Assembly: GCA_907165275.2 (NCBI GenBank)
Contig: OU015653.1
Coordinates: forward strand, 1,828,001-1,892,000
Length of the DNA: 64,000 bases
From: Zygaena filipendulae
Lineage: Eukaryota > Arthropoda > Insecta > Lepidoptera > Zygaenidae
Direction of reading: 5' to 3'
The notes beneath the pieces are model-generated. The model ran no database searches. It saw only the letters and a list, made by a program, of their open reading frames with translations, and was not told where the DNA came from. Shown piece after piece: positions 1-12,003 of the stretch; within the stretch, counting starts at the first letter, position 1; each line of letters opens with the position of its first letter. The translations under genes and the position numbers were made by a program.

Positions 1-185
1 GACGTCCGCGCCTATCGGTTCGATTTTTTTTGCTGTGGGCGGCGTAAGCGCCAAATATTGTATTATAAATAATTTAGACATGGGCTGATAAAAATGAAAA
101 AGTATAACCTTTATTAAAACATAGTGCGATCGATTCGCTAGTTGATTCTGAGCAAACTACTTTCTAGTTTTCAGTTAATTCATTA
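1..185 (+). repeat. Dispersed repeat R4, copy 1 (cut by window start)
   Basis: TTAAAACATAGTGCGATCGA and TCTGAGCAAACTACTTTCTA recur at 9497-9690 in the same order. Confidence 0.75.
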
Positions 186-414
186 ACACGTTGTGTAAAT
201 AGTGGGTATTTAGTAGTAATTTTGGTAATGCAGGGGAAAAGTACACAGTTAGTTTTAATCATCATGTAAGTATCGGGCTTCCTTCATCGGCAAATTATGT
301 TCCAGACCAGTCAAAGTTAATTAAAAAAGCACCACGTTTGAAAAATTATTGTATTTTTCTATAATATATAGTAGGTATAATGCCCATTGTAGCTACTATA
401 TTGCCGGCATATGA

Positions 415-515
415 AGATCAAAATACTGTTTAGTCCGTCAGTTATAAAATAAAATATATAATAGACATACGTATTAATAGACGTATATTTTGCTTTTTCA
501 AAACTTTTTCACTTT
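415..515 (-). mobile_element. CRE-bearing MITE family, end fragment
   Basis: TTTAGTCCGTCAGTTATAAA and TTTGCTTTTTCAAAAC match the reversed right part of the family. Confidence 0.5.
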
Positions 516-879
516 TTTCTTCTACTAGCCCATTGACTGAGATATAGTATGATACTATAATATATTATAGTAGGTGCGGATGGCAGCCCTAGTTGAATCG
601 TTTACTCGTATGTAGGCGATAAACGTACTTTAAATGTGAGAGTCATTCGTTTCGTTCTATAACTCTGAAAAACATTCTTATGAGAATATATCAAAGCCAA
701 AGACGTTAGCTAAATTACAGCTCGGTGTATACCACACTTGGTATGTTAACATGAAAATAAGATACAAAATTTAATGCGACTTAAACATCTTGTTTGTAAA
801 AGATATGAGTGCATTTGTATTTTTATAATATGACCAGTAATTTCGTGTTGCCACTATTTACAGAATGTTATATAAGTAC

Positions 880-921
880 TCGTATTTTATGATACTAATG
901 CATTAGTATCATAAAATACGA
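880..921. repeat. Perfect 42-bp palindrome
   Basis: The arm starting TCGTATTTTATGATACTAATG meets its exact reverse complement at 900/901 with no spacer. Confidence 0.95.
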
Positions 922-1026
922 AAATTATAATTATTGTAATTTTATATGCATATAAAATGACAATAACAATTTCTCGGAAATTATTACATAGTGCCACAAT
1001 ATGCCGCCTTAGCTAAGTTAATAATT

Positions 1027-1365
1027 GGCTACTTAACATTTTGTTTTTAAGCCCGTCGTGTAGATTAGTTTATAATATTGGACACGTAATTTTTCCTTTA
1101 TTACGTAATCAAAAAATAACGGCGATACATTGAGTTGAAATTTCGCGTGACGTCCACAACCCGGTGCAGTTTATATGGGGCTTATACTGAATATTGACGT
1201 CATGAGTCCCCCACCCTAAACTTTAGTGCGCTTTATCTTAGTGCATTTTATCTATGATTAATTTCATTAATTTGAAAAAGCAAAAAGTACGTGTGTATTA
1301 TTTTTTTTATTTTCTAACTGACGGACAAATTAGAATTTTGATTTTCATACCTTAGAAAATACCCA
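1027..1365 (+). mobile_element. CRE-bearing MITE family, copy 1
   Basis: It shares GTCGTGTAGATTAGTTTATAA, ATTGAGTTGAAATTTCGCG, TGACGTCA and GACGGACAAATTAGAATT with copies at 11764, 40736, 48990 and 53708. Confidence 0.7.
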
Positions 1366-1379
1366 TCGTTAACGGTATA

Positions 1380-1520
1380 GAAAACTAATGAGATGTAACT
1401 TAATTAGTTAAATGCCAATTAACATTAATTTATTAAACTTGTCCGATTGCGGCAGTTTTGTTTTAAAAATCTATACTTAACTAAGTGAGCATTAAAGTCG
1501 ACTCTGAGTGCGGCCGTAAG
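1380..1520 (+). mobile_element. Truncated relative of the 29138 MITE
   Basis: ACTCTGAGTGCGGCCGTAAG at 1501-1520 and the preceding AT-rich half match the right half of 29138-29323; the left arm is absent. Confidence 0.65.
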
Positions 1521-1649
1521 GAACTTATTCTTATCGTCCAATATTTCAGGTACACGTGACATGACGATGAGCTCCTTAGCTTTTTAAAGCGAGAACGGTT
1601 AAAACTATAACACCGTACTTCAGGGTAAACATATGAAGTTCATTACAAA

Positions 1650-1735
1650 AATGTTTATCCTGGTGCAGGGATCGAACAAGCGACACCTGACGTCAGAAAT
1701 CATCAAAAATTGGCTAGCCACTAGATCAAAGACTT
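1650..1735 (-). repeat. tRNA-like (SINE head) remnant
   Basis: On the minus strand a B-box-like TTGTTCGATCCCTGC follows ATCTAGTGGCTAGCCA, as in tRNA-derived SINE promoters; the cloverleaf is not intact. Confidence 0.4.
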
Positions 1736-2149
1736 GTTTGATGCAATTAAAAACAACGAAACGAAAATCATATCTCAACTAATTACTTTAGGACAGGAAT
1801 TAGGGTCAAACAGCTTGTATCCGAGCACAATATATACACATGATCTGAATCCTATCCGTCGACCTTGTATATCTTCAAACAAGACTCACCCATAGGAACG
1901 TCTTAGGAATCGTTTATTACACAAGTTGCAGCTTTAATATTACTCGAGACTACACTTACTAGAGTAACAATAGAGATAAGCTCGAATTGAGGTCTATTAA
2001 ACGACTTACGTTTTGTTAAACAAATCCAAAGTCATCCAAACTAATATCAAAGAATAGAGATTATATAAAGAAGCGATACTTTCCGCATCCCACCAATTTC
2101 TTGCCTCCTCATACCCCGCGAAATTAATCTGTAAAGACGAACGTTTGGC

Positions 2150-2350
2150 ACATGGATAGAATCCTCTTCTTCTTTAATGGCGTCTATAATTATAATTTGC
2201 CAATGACAACGTTACTTAGTAATAAAAATTTCTTCATCTTCTTCTTCAATTATGGCGAAACGTAAATGACAATGTTAAAACATGGCTCTCTTCAAAGCCA
2301 GTTTCCTGCTCGGGGTCCTAAATAGATGCTGAAAAGTGACTGAAATAACG
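2150..2350 (+). repeat. Dispersed repeat R5, copy 1
   Basis: ATGGCGTCTATAATTATAAT and TTGCCAATGACAACGTT recur, diverged, at 34190-34390. Confidence 0.5.
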
Positions 2351-2479
2351 AATACTTCACGTGACACGCGTGTGTTCGATACGGCTTTCACCCTTCAACA
2401 ACTTGTATAGAATCTACATGGGACAATTATTCTCCGACAGCTGTCAGTTACAGCTGACAGCGGCACACACGCGGCCGCA

Positions 2480-2590
2480 TGAAGCCCGCTCATACACAAA
2501 AATTTCACAAAAATCGGTCAAGGAGGAGTTCGATAACAAACACTGTGACACGGATTTTTATATATTAGATATAAAGGAAAAGTTTGGTTA
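2480..2590 (+). mobile_element. Retroposon 3'-end fragment
   Basis: AAAATCGGTCAAGGAGGAGT and TGTGACACGGATTTTTATAT followed by TATTAGAT resemble a common lepidopteran retroposon end. An open frame across it (2361-2609) is incidental. Confidence 0.45.
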
Positions 2591-2839
2591 CTTGCGAACT
2601 ATGCGATAATCTTTCGAACTATGAAACCAATTCAACTCGTAAAAATTATACTACTGATAGGAAGCTAATATAGTTTCCTTGAGTAACATAGGATACTTTT
2701 ATCTTGAAATTCATTGTCCAGAGATTTACGTTGAATCGCTAGAAACATCTCTCTGGTACATATTACGAGTAATTTAGCTCTTGGTATAGGATTAGGTATA
2801 GGTATAGGATTTAGGTAGGTACTTTTATTCCTTTTCATC

Positions 2840-2879
2840 AAACTTTTCCTCTTTATAATGATATAAAGAGGAAAAGTTT
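2840..2879. repeat. Perfect 18-bp inverted repeat with 4-bp loop
   Basis: AAACTTTTCCTCTTTATA (2840-2857) and its exact complement at 2862-2879, followed by a (TG)n run at about 2885. Confidence 0.95.
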
Positions 2880-3667
2880 ACTATTGTGTGTGTGTGTACT
2901 AATGATAGTATAGATAAAACAATACTGCTTTATTGGAGACAACTTTCAACAAGACGAGTTCTCATTAGTTCTCATTCCCATTAGGTGGAATAAAATATGT
3001 AATGCCAATGGAAACTTGTAATGACGTACATTGTTATTGAAAAAGATGGTCATTTATAAACCAATTTGAGGAATCCCGCAATCGAGTAATTGATTTGCGA
3101 GTTTAAAATAATTTATGATAAATGCAATGTGGAATTAAGAAATAGTTGTATGCATTTTTTTTTTATTAATGTTTTTTACTGAATCCGAATACAAAAGTGC
3201 AGGTACGAATACAAAATGACGGCTACTCTACAATATAGAATAGATAAGTATAAATATAGAATAAATTTTACAGGGGGCGTAAAAAACCGGAAATCGTTTT
3301 ATTCAAAACACACCTTCCATAGTTTAACGATATTCTTAATTTTAATTTCTCTAAGACTAAAACCTTTTTGATGGTTGTGAGTATGTAAGAATCGTCCATT
3401 ATGCGTGAAAAGTGCCAAAAAAAAACTAATTTTGAAAAATATATCAGTTGCTTTGTTTTTCCGTAGGGCAGCCGGTAGCCGATCGAGCTGTTTCTTAACG
3501 ATTCTACAAAAACAAAGTCGTAAATTGGAATATTAAAATGATATTTTAAGCACATTTGCTATCGCCCTGATTGTTTTATAGAGGGCGATTCAATTCTTAA
3601 TTAAAATTAATTGTTGGTTAACCTTGGACCGAACTTGAAATCAGAATATCTAAACTATAATATATCT

Positions 3668-3956
3668 TCTATACTATAATAAAAGACTAGAATCCGCGTT
3701 TCTGTACATCGAATATTTTTCCAAAATATCAAGAGGTGGCAATAAAGGAAGGTTTACCAAACACAAAAAACTTTTAAAATTATTTTCTGTCTGTCCATCT
3801 GTGCGATAATCGCCGAATCTACTAAACGGGTGGTTGTCCGGTTTTCACGGGTAGATTAAGCTTAGCCTGAAGCAATATATAGGCTTTCTTCATTTAAATC
3901 GGATGTTCGGAAAAAGGTTGTTTTTTCTCGCGGGTAAAACCGCAGAGCACAGCTAG
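3668..3956 (+). mobile_element. Helitron-like element, family B
   Basis: It starts TCTATACTATAATAAAAG and ends with a hairpin and ACAGCTAG. It shares its interior (fragments near AATCGCCGAATCTACT) with 8785-9084 and 30000-30320. Confidence 0.75.
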
Positions 3957-4127
3957 TAAAGAAATAAAAATAAAAAGTGATCTTTCGCTGTACCTATTGT
4001 ATCGATAATGTCGTACCGAAATAACACGATATTTTTGAAGGACATTATCAAAACAAATTTTACAAACTTCAGATATATTATTTGTATTTTTTTTTTTGTC
4101 TTAGACACTTCGGTCAAACGTTAATCA

Positions 4128-4230
4128 ACCCACGGTTCCCAACTTAGGGGTCTTCTTCCCCCTAAATTTAGGGGATGAATAAATGTTTTTTGGGGTATTA
4201 TATTTATGGAGGTATTTTTAGGAGTTTCGG
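4128..4230. mobile_element. Possible hAT-like element end
   Basis: GGTTCCCAACTTAGGGGTC resembles one hAT MITE terminus; I found no partner end. Confidence 0.3.
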
Positions 4231-5157
4231 CTTCTTATGTTTTTTTCTATATTTAATATCTTATTTTTTTGTTACTACTTATTATTAATTTCTTACTCGA
4301 GCCAGGATTTTTGCCGTAATTTTTAAATAACATTTATAAATGTTGTCTAGACATTATTGCTTATGATTATTTATTTTTTATAAGACCAATATTTTCGCCC
4401 TAATAATTTCGGAACCAACTTTAGACTGTTTTCTTGGTTGATATTTAAGTAAGGCTACGAAATAAAAAAAAATCACCAAAACCAACGTCGCTCACTCGGA
4501 CTTTATGACGTGTTATACTGCCAGTACAAAAAATAGTAATAACACGGTCAATAAATTTCTTATAGTCGCGTGTCAATGACAATCTGTGAAATATGGTGCT
4601 GGTACTAAAAAGCGCCTCGAAAACATTATTTTTACTTTCCTTGCAACTTTTAAATGCTAATGTGGTTGTGTTTTTAACTGACAAAATATCTAAATATTAA
4701 CGCCAGCTCTAGTGCCTATACGCGAATAATGTTTTTTAGAGTACAAAATATCTTTGATTTTATTAAAAACCAATAAATGATATAATCTAAGTAAACAAAA
4801 TACAAGGTAGGTACAACAAAAATATTCGCATATGCATGTCAATACAGCTAAATGTAAGTCCTTTTACTAAACCCCGCATCTAGTAAATATTTTCGTTTAG
4901 GTTTAAAGAAAATCCCGTGTCAAGTTAGAAAAGAAAAAACAAAAAAATTCTTTATATATTTCTAAGCTGTTACGCGACAGTATTTCTTGTAACAAACTCT
5001 ACTTCTTTCATACTCTACATATAATACAAAAATTTAGCTTGGAAAAAATCCCTTTTTAAAATGATTATTGCGTTTAAAAAACCTCAAAAAATTACTACTT
5101 TCTTATATTATTAAAAATATATTGAAATAAACGCAAATAAACTTACAAAAAGGAAGT

Positions 5158-5345
5158 TTCGCTGGCACATGCGTACCGCTGCCGCCCATCGCTATCCGAG
5201 GCCAGTCGGACAAACGCTCCTACAGTAAACACATGCTCTGAACTGCTATAAGTTCACTGAGAGCTTTCGAAGTTCACAATAAACTTTGAATTTCAAAGTC
5301 ATTAGGACTATTTAAATATTGATCAACCATATATGTGTATAGTGT
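5158..5345 (+). promoter_or_regulatory. Candidate noncoding first exon/promoter of the receptor gene
   Basis: A roughly 90-bp GC-richer island (5158-5250; CGCTGGCACATGCG, CCGCCCATCGC) stands out in very AT-rich unique DNA, followed by TATAAGTTCACTGAG and a GTGAGT donor-like site near 5349. The coding ATG exon at 15028 has an acceptor just before it, so a 5' exon must exist upstream, and this is the best non-repeat candidate I see. No protein is encoded. Position and composition are the only evidence. Confidence 0.25.
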
Positions 5346-7156
5346 TAGTGAGTTAATTTTTTTTTAAGTAGAAATATTGTAAAATATATGTTAGGAGTAG
5401 TAAAACAATGAGCTTTTGTGATAACAATATGTCGAATTTAAACAACTCTTAATGTGCAAAGGAACGTTTTTATTTCATCAATTAATTTTTTTCTAGAACT
5501 AAACTAGTAATAGATTATACATTAATATTATTAATTGAACTTTCAAAAACAAGTTTCTATAGTTTATAATACTCGAAAAATTTTCGGTTGATGAGAGAAA
5601 AAAATCTTAATGTGTAATATTATGGTGTGTATAGGTACAATAGATTACAAAGTTTAGATTACAAAAACAATGTCTTTGTGAATGTGTGTGTGTTATTAAG
5701 TTTATGAAATCAAAACTTTGATGAAGTTTAAAAGTAATAGTTTTCCATGAAAATTATACTTGTGAGTATAAACAATTTTATTTTATTCAATAATATTAAC
5801 TGTACCTACATGCATTGTAATGCTTCTTGTTTTTATTTCGGTATATAAATTCCTCAAAGTTTAATCGTAATCAGATGAATGATTAAAGGAACTTTTATTT
5901 GTAAACTAGCTGTACAACGACAACAACAAGTACAACTTTGCATCCTCGCGTTCGCGCTCCTCATTGCGTAAATTTAACATCCTCTTTGAAAATTTGTTTT
6001 ATCATTAATTGTCAAATTTCATCCCCAAGGAAACCCAAAAATAGGGTTGTAAGTTTTTGTGGACGCAGGTGAAACGCAAAGGAGCTGAAGCTGAAGAGTT
6101 TGTTTGTTTTGTTGAACGTGCTTATCTCCAGAACTACTAGTTAGAATTGGAAAGTTGTTATTGTGTTGGATAATTCATTTATCGAGGAAGGCTATAAGCT
6201 ATATAAAATCAGGCCACGAGAATAGGAGCGGAGCAGCAGTAACAAATGTTGCATAAAACGAGAAAAATTACTCCTTTTCAGAGCTGCCATTGTGTAAGCT
6301 GCGTAAACTTTTACCTAAAGTTACGCTAAAACCTTGTAGTAATTGAATATATTTTGTATTAGTAGGATTTTCCTCAAACTAACGCGGGTGAAACCGCAGG
6401 CCACAGGCAGTTTCGAATAATTTTGAATGTAAGCCAAATATTAGTCAGCATTTATAAACTTAAGCCGGCTTATGTAAAGAGAAAAAGCTTAATAGAAGAA
6501 GAGTGACAGGTAATCAATCATAGCTAACGAGTTCGACTACATTAAATTTTGTTTGACTAAATATTGTTACGGAGTTATTTGAAAATTTGCAAACTCGTTA
6601 TAATTTCTTGTATGTATATCTGGGCCCTTATTCACTATGGTCATAACACGCCGCGTTAAGATAAGACGCCACAAAAATTGTTTTTCCTTCGCGATCAAAG
6701 AAGTTTCACTTAAAAAAAATACATTTACAACATATATGTATGTATGTTATGACTTAGGATATACAGAATATTAATTTCTAATATTTTGGCATCTGGAGGG
6801 GAATTGTGTTTTTAGGACACGCGTTATGGGCAAGGAATGTTGGTCATAAAAATAAGGGCGCTGTTTTCAAGTTATTTAGGTATTTCTTTTTTGTATTCAT
6901 AATATAGATGACAGAGAACAAAAATTTATTGTAGATTTAAGTTAATAGAATCCAAAATAAAACAATGACAGGATATTCCCGCAGGTACCGAATAAGTAAT
7001 TTGAATAAAATGTGATATAAAATCGATGACTACAAATTAAATAATTCTCTATTTTATTTGCCATTATTCCTAGCTGATTTCATTTATTTTAGTAAAACTT
7101 GCTATCTTAAATTTTTTAAAGTATTTTTTTTTCTTTGTCTTTATTTCTATCCTGTA

Positions 7157-7345
7157 CGAGCTGTGCCCCGCGGCTTCAGCCGCGTGAGTTTCAGAATTCC
7201 CGCAGGAGCTCCAAGGCCTAATACTTCTTATAACCTCAGCTAATGAGCAGTAAGTCAGATCAAAATCAGTCCAACCGTTTCGTGGATTTACCCGCGTGAG
7301 TTTCGAAATTCCCTCACAATAACCTCCTTGCAATCCTTACAATAA
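7157..7345 (-). mobile_element. Helitron-like fragment
   Basis: GCTGTGCCCCGCGGCTTCAG terminal block, diverged interior and an irregular end in AAACAAACAAACTCC. Confidence 0.5.
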
Positions 7346-7447
7346 CAAAGATAACAAACAAACAAACTCCTTACAATAACAAACACAACCAAAAAGAATT
7401 AGCAAAACTAGTCCGTGACCATGGGGATTCATTTTTATATATTCAGA

Positions 7448-7746
7448 CTAGCTGTCCCGCGCGGTACTTTCTTATTCTATTCTATTAAGTTTCGAGTCTC
7501 TACGATTAGCGGTTTAGGCTGTGCGTTGATCCACCAGTCATTCAATTCCAATTCAATTCAATTCCGTGCCTAGCAATATACTGAGCTGGGCACCATTTTG
7601 GCTTAAGTAATTAATTTTAGATTTAGTGATAGGTATTCTGTAACTGTTGTTTTAGTTTTAATTTGATTTCTCTTCGTAATGTTTTTTTATGCCAAATAAA
7701 ATTTATTATTATTATTATTCAGGATAAAGCATTTTATATGTATAGA
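7448..7746 (-). mobile_element. Helitron-like element, family C, carrying a nested insert
   Basis: The left end is CTAGCTGTCCCGCGCGG and the right end GCATTTTATATGTATAGA, as in family C. A foreign 177-bp segment (7545-7721) splits it. Confidence 0.7.
7545..7721 (+). mobile_element. Nested retroposon fragment with ATTCA duplication
   Basis: Uninterrupted family C copies (for example 11178-11195) read CAGTCATTCAGGACAAAGC, while here the same site is split after CAGTCATTCA. The insert ends in AATAAAATTTATTATTATT and a repeated ATTCA, like the 3' end of a LINE or SINE with a TTA tail. Confidence 0.7.
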
Positions 7747-8113
7747 TAAACATAAAACAAACAGGTAAATACGAAAACAGGGTTATGAACAAAAAAATAT
7801 TTTACAGGAGACTCCTCAAAACGAACCATCAAAATACACTTAAGCCGTTTAATGTATTTTATACGTGAGTTCCCTTTTAGAATTTCTGGTATGTAAATAA
7901 AATACGTATGGGGAATACGTTATAGTCAACGTGACGTGATCTCTCATATACGTGAGCCGTAATGTACCGTCGGCGAAACAAATATGCGCGATTTCAGCGA
8001 AGAAAACTCCTTTTTCGTAGCTGGTTACGAAACTTTGATTACCTACGAATGGGACTGAAGGGGACTTAACGTAGAGTACCATGTCTAAATCACAGAGATA
8101 ATTCCTACTTATA

Positions 8114-8300
8114 TTACCTATAAATGTGAAAGTAACTCTGTCTGTTTGTCTGTCTGTTATGCTTTCACGCCGTAACGGCCCAATCGATCATCACGAAATT
8201 TTGCATACACTTTGTCACTACAAACGCGATAGACGTAAAATGTCTTTAATAAAAATGGTTTTAAATCCGATCCAATAAAGAGGTCCCGAAGGAATTCCTA
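8114..8300 (+). mobile_element. Helitron-like fragment, 3'-truncated
   Basis: TATAAATGTGAAAGTAACTC and CGATCATCACGAAATTTTGC blocks without hairpin or CTAG. Confidence 0.55.
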
Positions 8301-8784
8301 ATTTCCTTATATAATGAAACGACGAGGAATGACTGGTGTTATAAATTATAATATTAGTAGGTACTGTTGTAGAAAAAGGTTTAACCAATGCTCGATTTAA
8401 ATAAATTGACCCTCGTCTCCCTTTCCTTTCCTTTTTTTTTCAATAAAACATTTAAGAGTGCGAATTTGTCGAACCTTTTTCAAGCCCAATGCCTAAAAGT
8501 TTTAAAAACAATGAAAATTGTAACTGCGCACAATCAAAAGGCAATTTAACAGATTCAGAATGTAAGTTTACTGTAAAAAGTGCTTAGAAAACAGTTTGTG
8601 AAAAGGTTTAAGAGAGCTCTTCGGATACACTTGCATTAGAGGGTCCAGATAAAATCCTTTTAAGATAAGTGTAACGCACCGAAACACGCATGGAATGATT
8701 TTCTCTTCAACTATCCACTTATGCGACGTTTAAAATGAAAAGCATGGCTCTATTTGTTTTATATATTTAGTTATTTATTTCATA

Positions 8785-9084
8785 CTAGCTGTGCCCCGCG
8801 GTTTCACAACAAAGGTTTTTATACAACAACTTTTTTTCCCGACATCCGATTTCAATGAAACAAAGCCTATATGTAGCTCCTAGCTTAATCTACCTGTGAA
8901 AACCGCATGACAATCGGTTGAGTAGATGCGGAGATTATCGCGAAAAGACAGACAGACAGACAGAAAAGAATTTTAAAAACTTTTTTTTTGGGCTTGGTTA
9001 CTCTTCTTTTATCACCCCTCTCAATTTTAGGTAAAAATATTCAATGTACAGAATCGCGGATTCTGCTCTTTTATTATAGTATAG
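8785..9084 (-). mobile_element. Helitron-like element, family B (reverse)
   Basis: It begins CTAGCTGTGCCCCGCGG and ends TTTTATTATAGTATAG, the reverse of family B. It contains (CAGA)n. Confidence 0.75.
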
Positions 9085-9133
9085 CTAGATTAATAAAATT
9101 ATAGTAATTTTCGCGTTCTATTGTTTTAGCCAC

Positions 9134-9284
9134 CCTTACTAACATTATAAATGCGAAAGTGAGTTTGTTTGTTGGTTACGTTTTCACGCCTTAACCGCTC
9201 AATCGATTATCATGAAATTTGGTTTGCCGGAATTCCCGCGGGAACTCCGAAATTACCGCGGGTGAAACCGCGAGGAACAGCTAG
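9134..9284 (+). mobile_element. Internally deleted Helitron-like element
   Basis: It starts CCTTACTAACATTATAAATG and ends AACAGCTAG; at about 150 bp it lacks the middle block of longer copies. Confidence 0.75.
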
Positions 9285-9496
9285 TATAGTTCTTTTCTCC
9301 GTGAACTCAAAAGCAATTACGTACTGATAAGTAATTCACCATACAATCTATTCATCGTGTTAATGAATCAACCCAAAACCTGATACCCCATTTAAAAAAT
9401 AAACAATAGTAAGATTAAAACATAAACTATGTCGAAAAAATGTACACTTTAAAAGTTATTCAACATTAGTTTGGAGGTGACCCATCTACGAAATTA

Positions 9497-9690
9497 GCGC
9501 TACGCCCGCGCCTACGTGTCAATGACGGATATGATTTTTTTGCTACGGGCGGGGTACGAGCCAAATAAATATTGAATTACAAGTCATTTACACACAGGCT
9601 AGTAAAAATTAAAACAGGAACCTATATTAAAACATAGTGCGATCGATTCGGAAGTCGATTCTGAGCAAACTACTTTCTAGTTTTAAGTCA
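9497..9690 (+). repeat. Dispersed repeat R4, copy 2
   Basis: Same blocks as 1-185, with a similar GATTTTTTTGCTACGGGCGG start. Confidence 0.75.
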
Positions 9691-9929
9691 ATTAAAATAT
9701 ATTATCTAGCAGTGCCTTGCTTCTATCTTTATTTTTCCATAAATTAAATAATTATCATAAGAAAGATCACTGTTTCTTACCTGTGTATAGCTTGTCTAAA
9801 CGAAAATGACCCGCCCCACTACTTAACTAGCAGTTTTACATGTGCGAGATCACATGTATTGATAATATCTCTTCTATCTATCTATATGTGACGTATCGAT
9901 ATTTTAACTGTTATAAATTTGATTGTGAG

Positions 9930-10085
9930 TTTTTTTTTTACGCTTTTACGCCTGAACAGTTCGTTACTCAACCGATCATCACGAAATTTTGCAAACACAT
10001 TGTCAGAGATACAGTAAAAAACACAGGGTATTTCTATCCCGGAGTTCCTGCGGGATCTCCGATATTGAAGCTTCTTGTGCGACTT
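9930..10085 (+). mobile_element. Helitron-like fragment
   Basis: ATCATCACGAAATTTTGCA and TCCCGGAGTTCCTGCGGGA blocks are present, the ends are lost. Confidence 0.5.
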
Positions 10086-10634
10086 GTAATAACTGAAACA
10101 TGTGCAAAATATCCCCACTAATCACCTAGTCACATGAACGCAGAGTCACATAGATATCACAAAAATAAAAGGCTATAATATGAGTAGGTACCATCAGAAT
10201 AGGGCTGCGTATCAGTGTCGAGGAAATTCGCCTTCTAATTTCGTTATTTCCAATGATATAGTTTAATTTAAATATAAGTGAAAAATTACATTACATATTT
10301 TGCTAATTCCATGAACACAAAATTAAAAACGACTCCTAAAATAAATTTTTATTGCGTCGACTTACTCGCTAACACAAAACATCGGTGGGTACTTTCTGCT
10401 CTCGGCATTAATTTAGATTAAGTACTTATTTCCACACCGGTAATACGTATATTCTGGTAAGAAAATAATGAACCTTAATTGTCAAAATAATTAGTAGCTT
10501 TACTTTGTTCTGTTTGTAATTATTTTGTTTTGCTGTATCGTTGCTTTGCATTTGTACTTACACCTAATTGTTTCTAAAATGTTGAAATTGTTGGAACACT
10601 TTATATGCGGTCCAATTATAGGTATTATTAATTA

Positions 10635-10829
10635 CTATCTGTCCCCCACGGTTTCACCCGCGCTAATTTCGGAGTTCCCGCGGGAATTCCAGAATAAAAT
10701 ATAAATAGTACAAACCTTCTAGTTGAATCACTCTATCTATTGGTAAGAAGCGTATGAAAATCGAAAATCCGTTGCGTAGTTTTAGAGATCTAAGCATATA
10801 TAGGGACAGACAGACAGGGACTAAACTAT
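10635..10829 (-). mobile_element. Helitron-like element (reverse)
   Basis: CTATCTGTCCCCCACGG start, GGAGTTCCCGCGGGAATTCC block, and (CAGA) repeats at the other end; the 5' terminus is degraded. Confidence 0.6.
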
Positions 10830-10979
10830 ACCTATTTGTCTCAAAGTTATGTTAATAGCGGGGAAATAAGCGCTAAAATGGTGTTCGAATCATTAATTTT
10901 GATTAAGGATAAAGAGAGTTATTATGGCTGTACTTATCACATAAAAATTTTTGAAAAATATTAAATGATATTTGATATT

Positions 10980-11208
10980 TTTCCGCGCGGTTTCACCCGC
11001 GATAATTTCGGAGATCTCGCGGAATTGTTCCATACAAACTTTCCTCCCCTTTTTCAACCCCCTTAGGGGTAATATTTCGGAAATTCCACTCTTATCGGAT
11101 GCCTACGTCAAAGAACACACCCTTCAAGTTTCAGGTCTCTACAATCAGCGGTCTAGGCTGTGCGTTGATCCATCAGTCATTCAGGACAAAGCATTTTAGA
11201 TGTATAGA
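10980..11208 (-). mobile_element. Helitron-like element, family C (reverse)
   Basis: It shows CGCGCGGTTTCACCCGCG at the left and GCATTTTAGATGTATAGA at the right, and is uninterrupted, so it serves as the empty-site reference for 7545. Confidence 0.7.
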
Positions 11209-11690
11209 AGAAGATTATATTATTATTATAATTACACATATATATAGATGATATACCTACGTAATCTTTAAAGAAATAGATCAATAGATCAAATCATTTT
11301 CTAGAATACGATTTCCCAATTCCACTGTTCTTTCTCTGGAATCTTTAAAGAAATTGGGAATAATAGTGAAAATACGAAGAAAGATTATTATTATTTTAGT
11401 TTCTTTTGATATACATATATACCTACCATTTGTACGTAATTTATTAGCTTTTTATAAAATATTATAATGATGAATAGACGTAATTTATTAATTATTTATC
11501 CACAATTACTCCACCGATACCTACTGCGGGCGATGAATTGATGAAATATGAAAAAGTTATTACGAAGTTCGTGCAAAACGCAAACAGCACGCTTGATTTA
11601 TGTTTTAAGACTACTTACCTAATTGCTCTTTCTGTTTTTAGCTTTTCGTAACAATATAATCATTGGTCTTGTCTATATTATAGTGTCGAC

Positions 11691-11760
11691 TGGCTCTGCC
11701 ACGCAGTTTCACCCGCGTTCATTTCAGAGATCCCGCGGGAATTCCGGGATAAAAAGTATA
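11691..11760 (-). mobile_element. Helitron-like 3'-end fragment
   Basis: Only the hairpin block (CAGTTTCACCCGCG, CCCGCGGGAATTCCGGG) is present, abutting the CRE-bearing MITE copy at 11764. Confidence 0.55.
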
Positions 11761-11763
11761 ACC

Positions 11764-12003
11764 TAGGTTAATTATTTTTTCTTTTTACGTAATCAAAAAA
11801 TTACAGAGATACATTAAGTTGAAATGTCGCGTGACGTCACGCCGTGCTACAGTTTATAGCACGTTACGTCGTCAAGAGCCCCCACTCCTAAACTTTGATG
11901 CGAGTATTTTTTCAATAATTTGAAAAAGTAAAAAATATGGGTAATTATTTTTTATTAATCTACAAGACGGACTAAATAGAATTTTGATTTTCATACCCCG
12001 GAT
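11764..12003 (+). mobile_element. CRE-bearing MITE family, copy 2 (partial)
   Basis: TTTTTACGTAATCAAAAAAT, GTTGAAATGTCGCGTGACGT and GACGGACTAAATAGAATTTT; the outer ends are missing. Confidence 0.7.

Noticed and set aside
2361..2609. 82-codon frame
   Set aside because: It covers a retroposon 3' end and a CTGTCAG/CTGACAG hairpin; no homology recognised.
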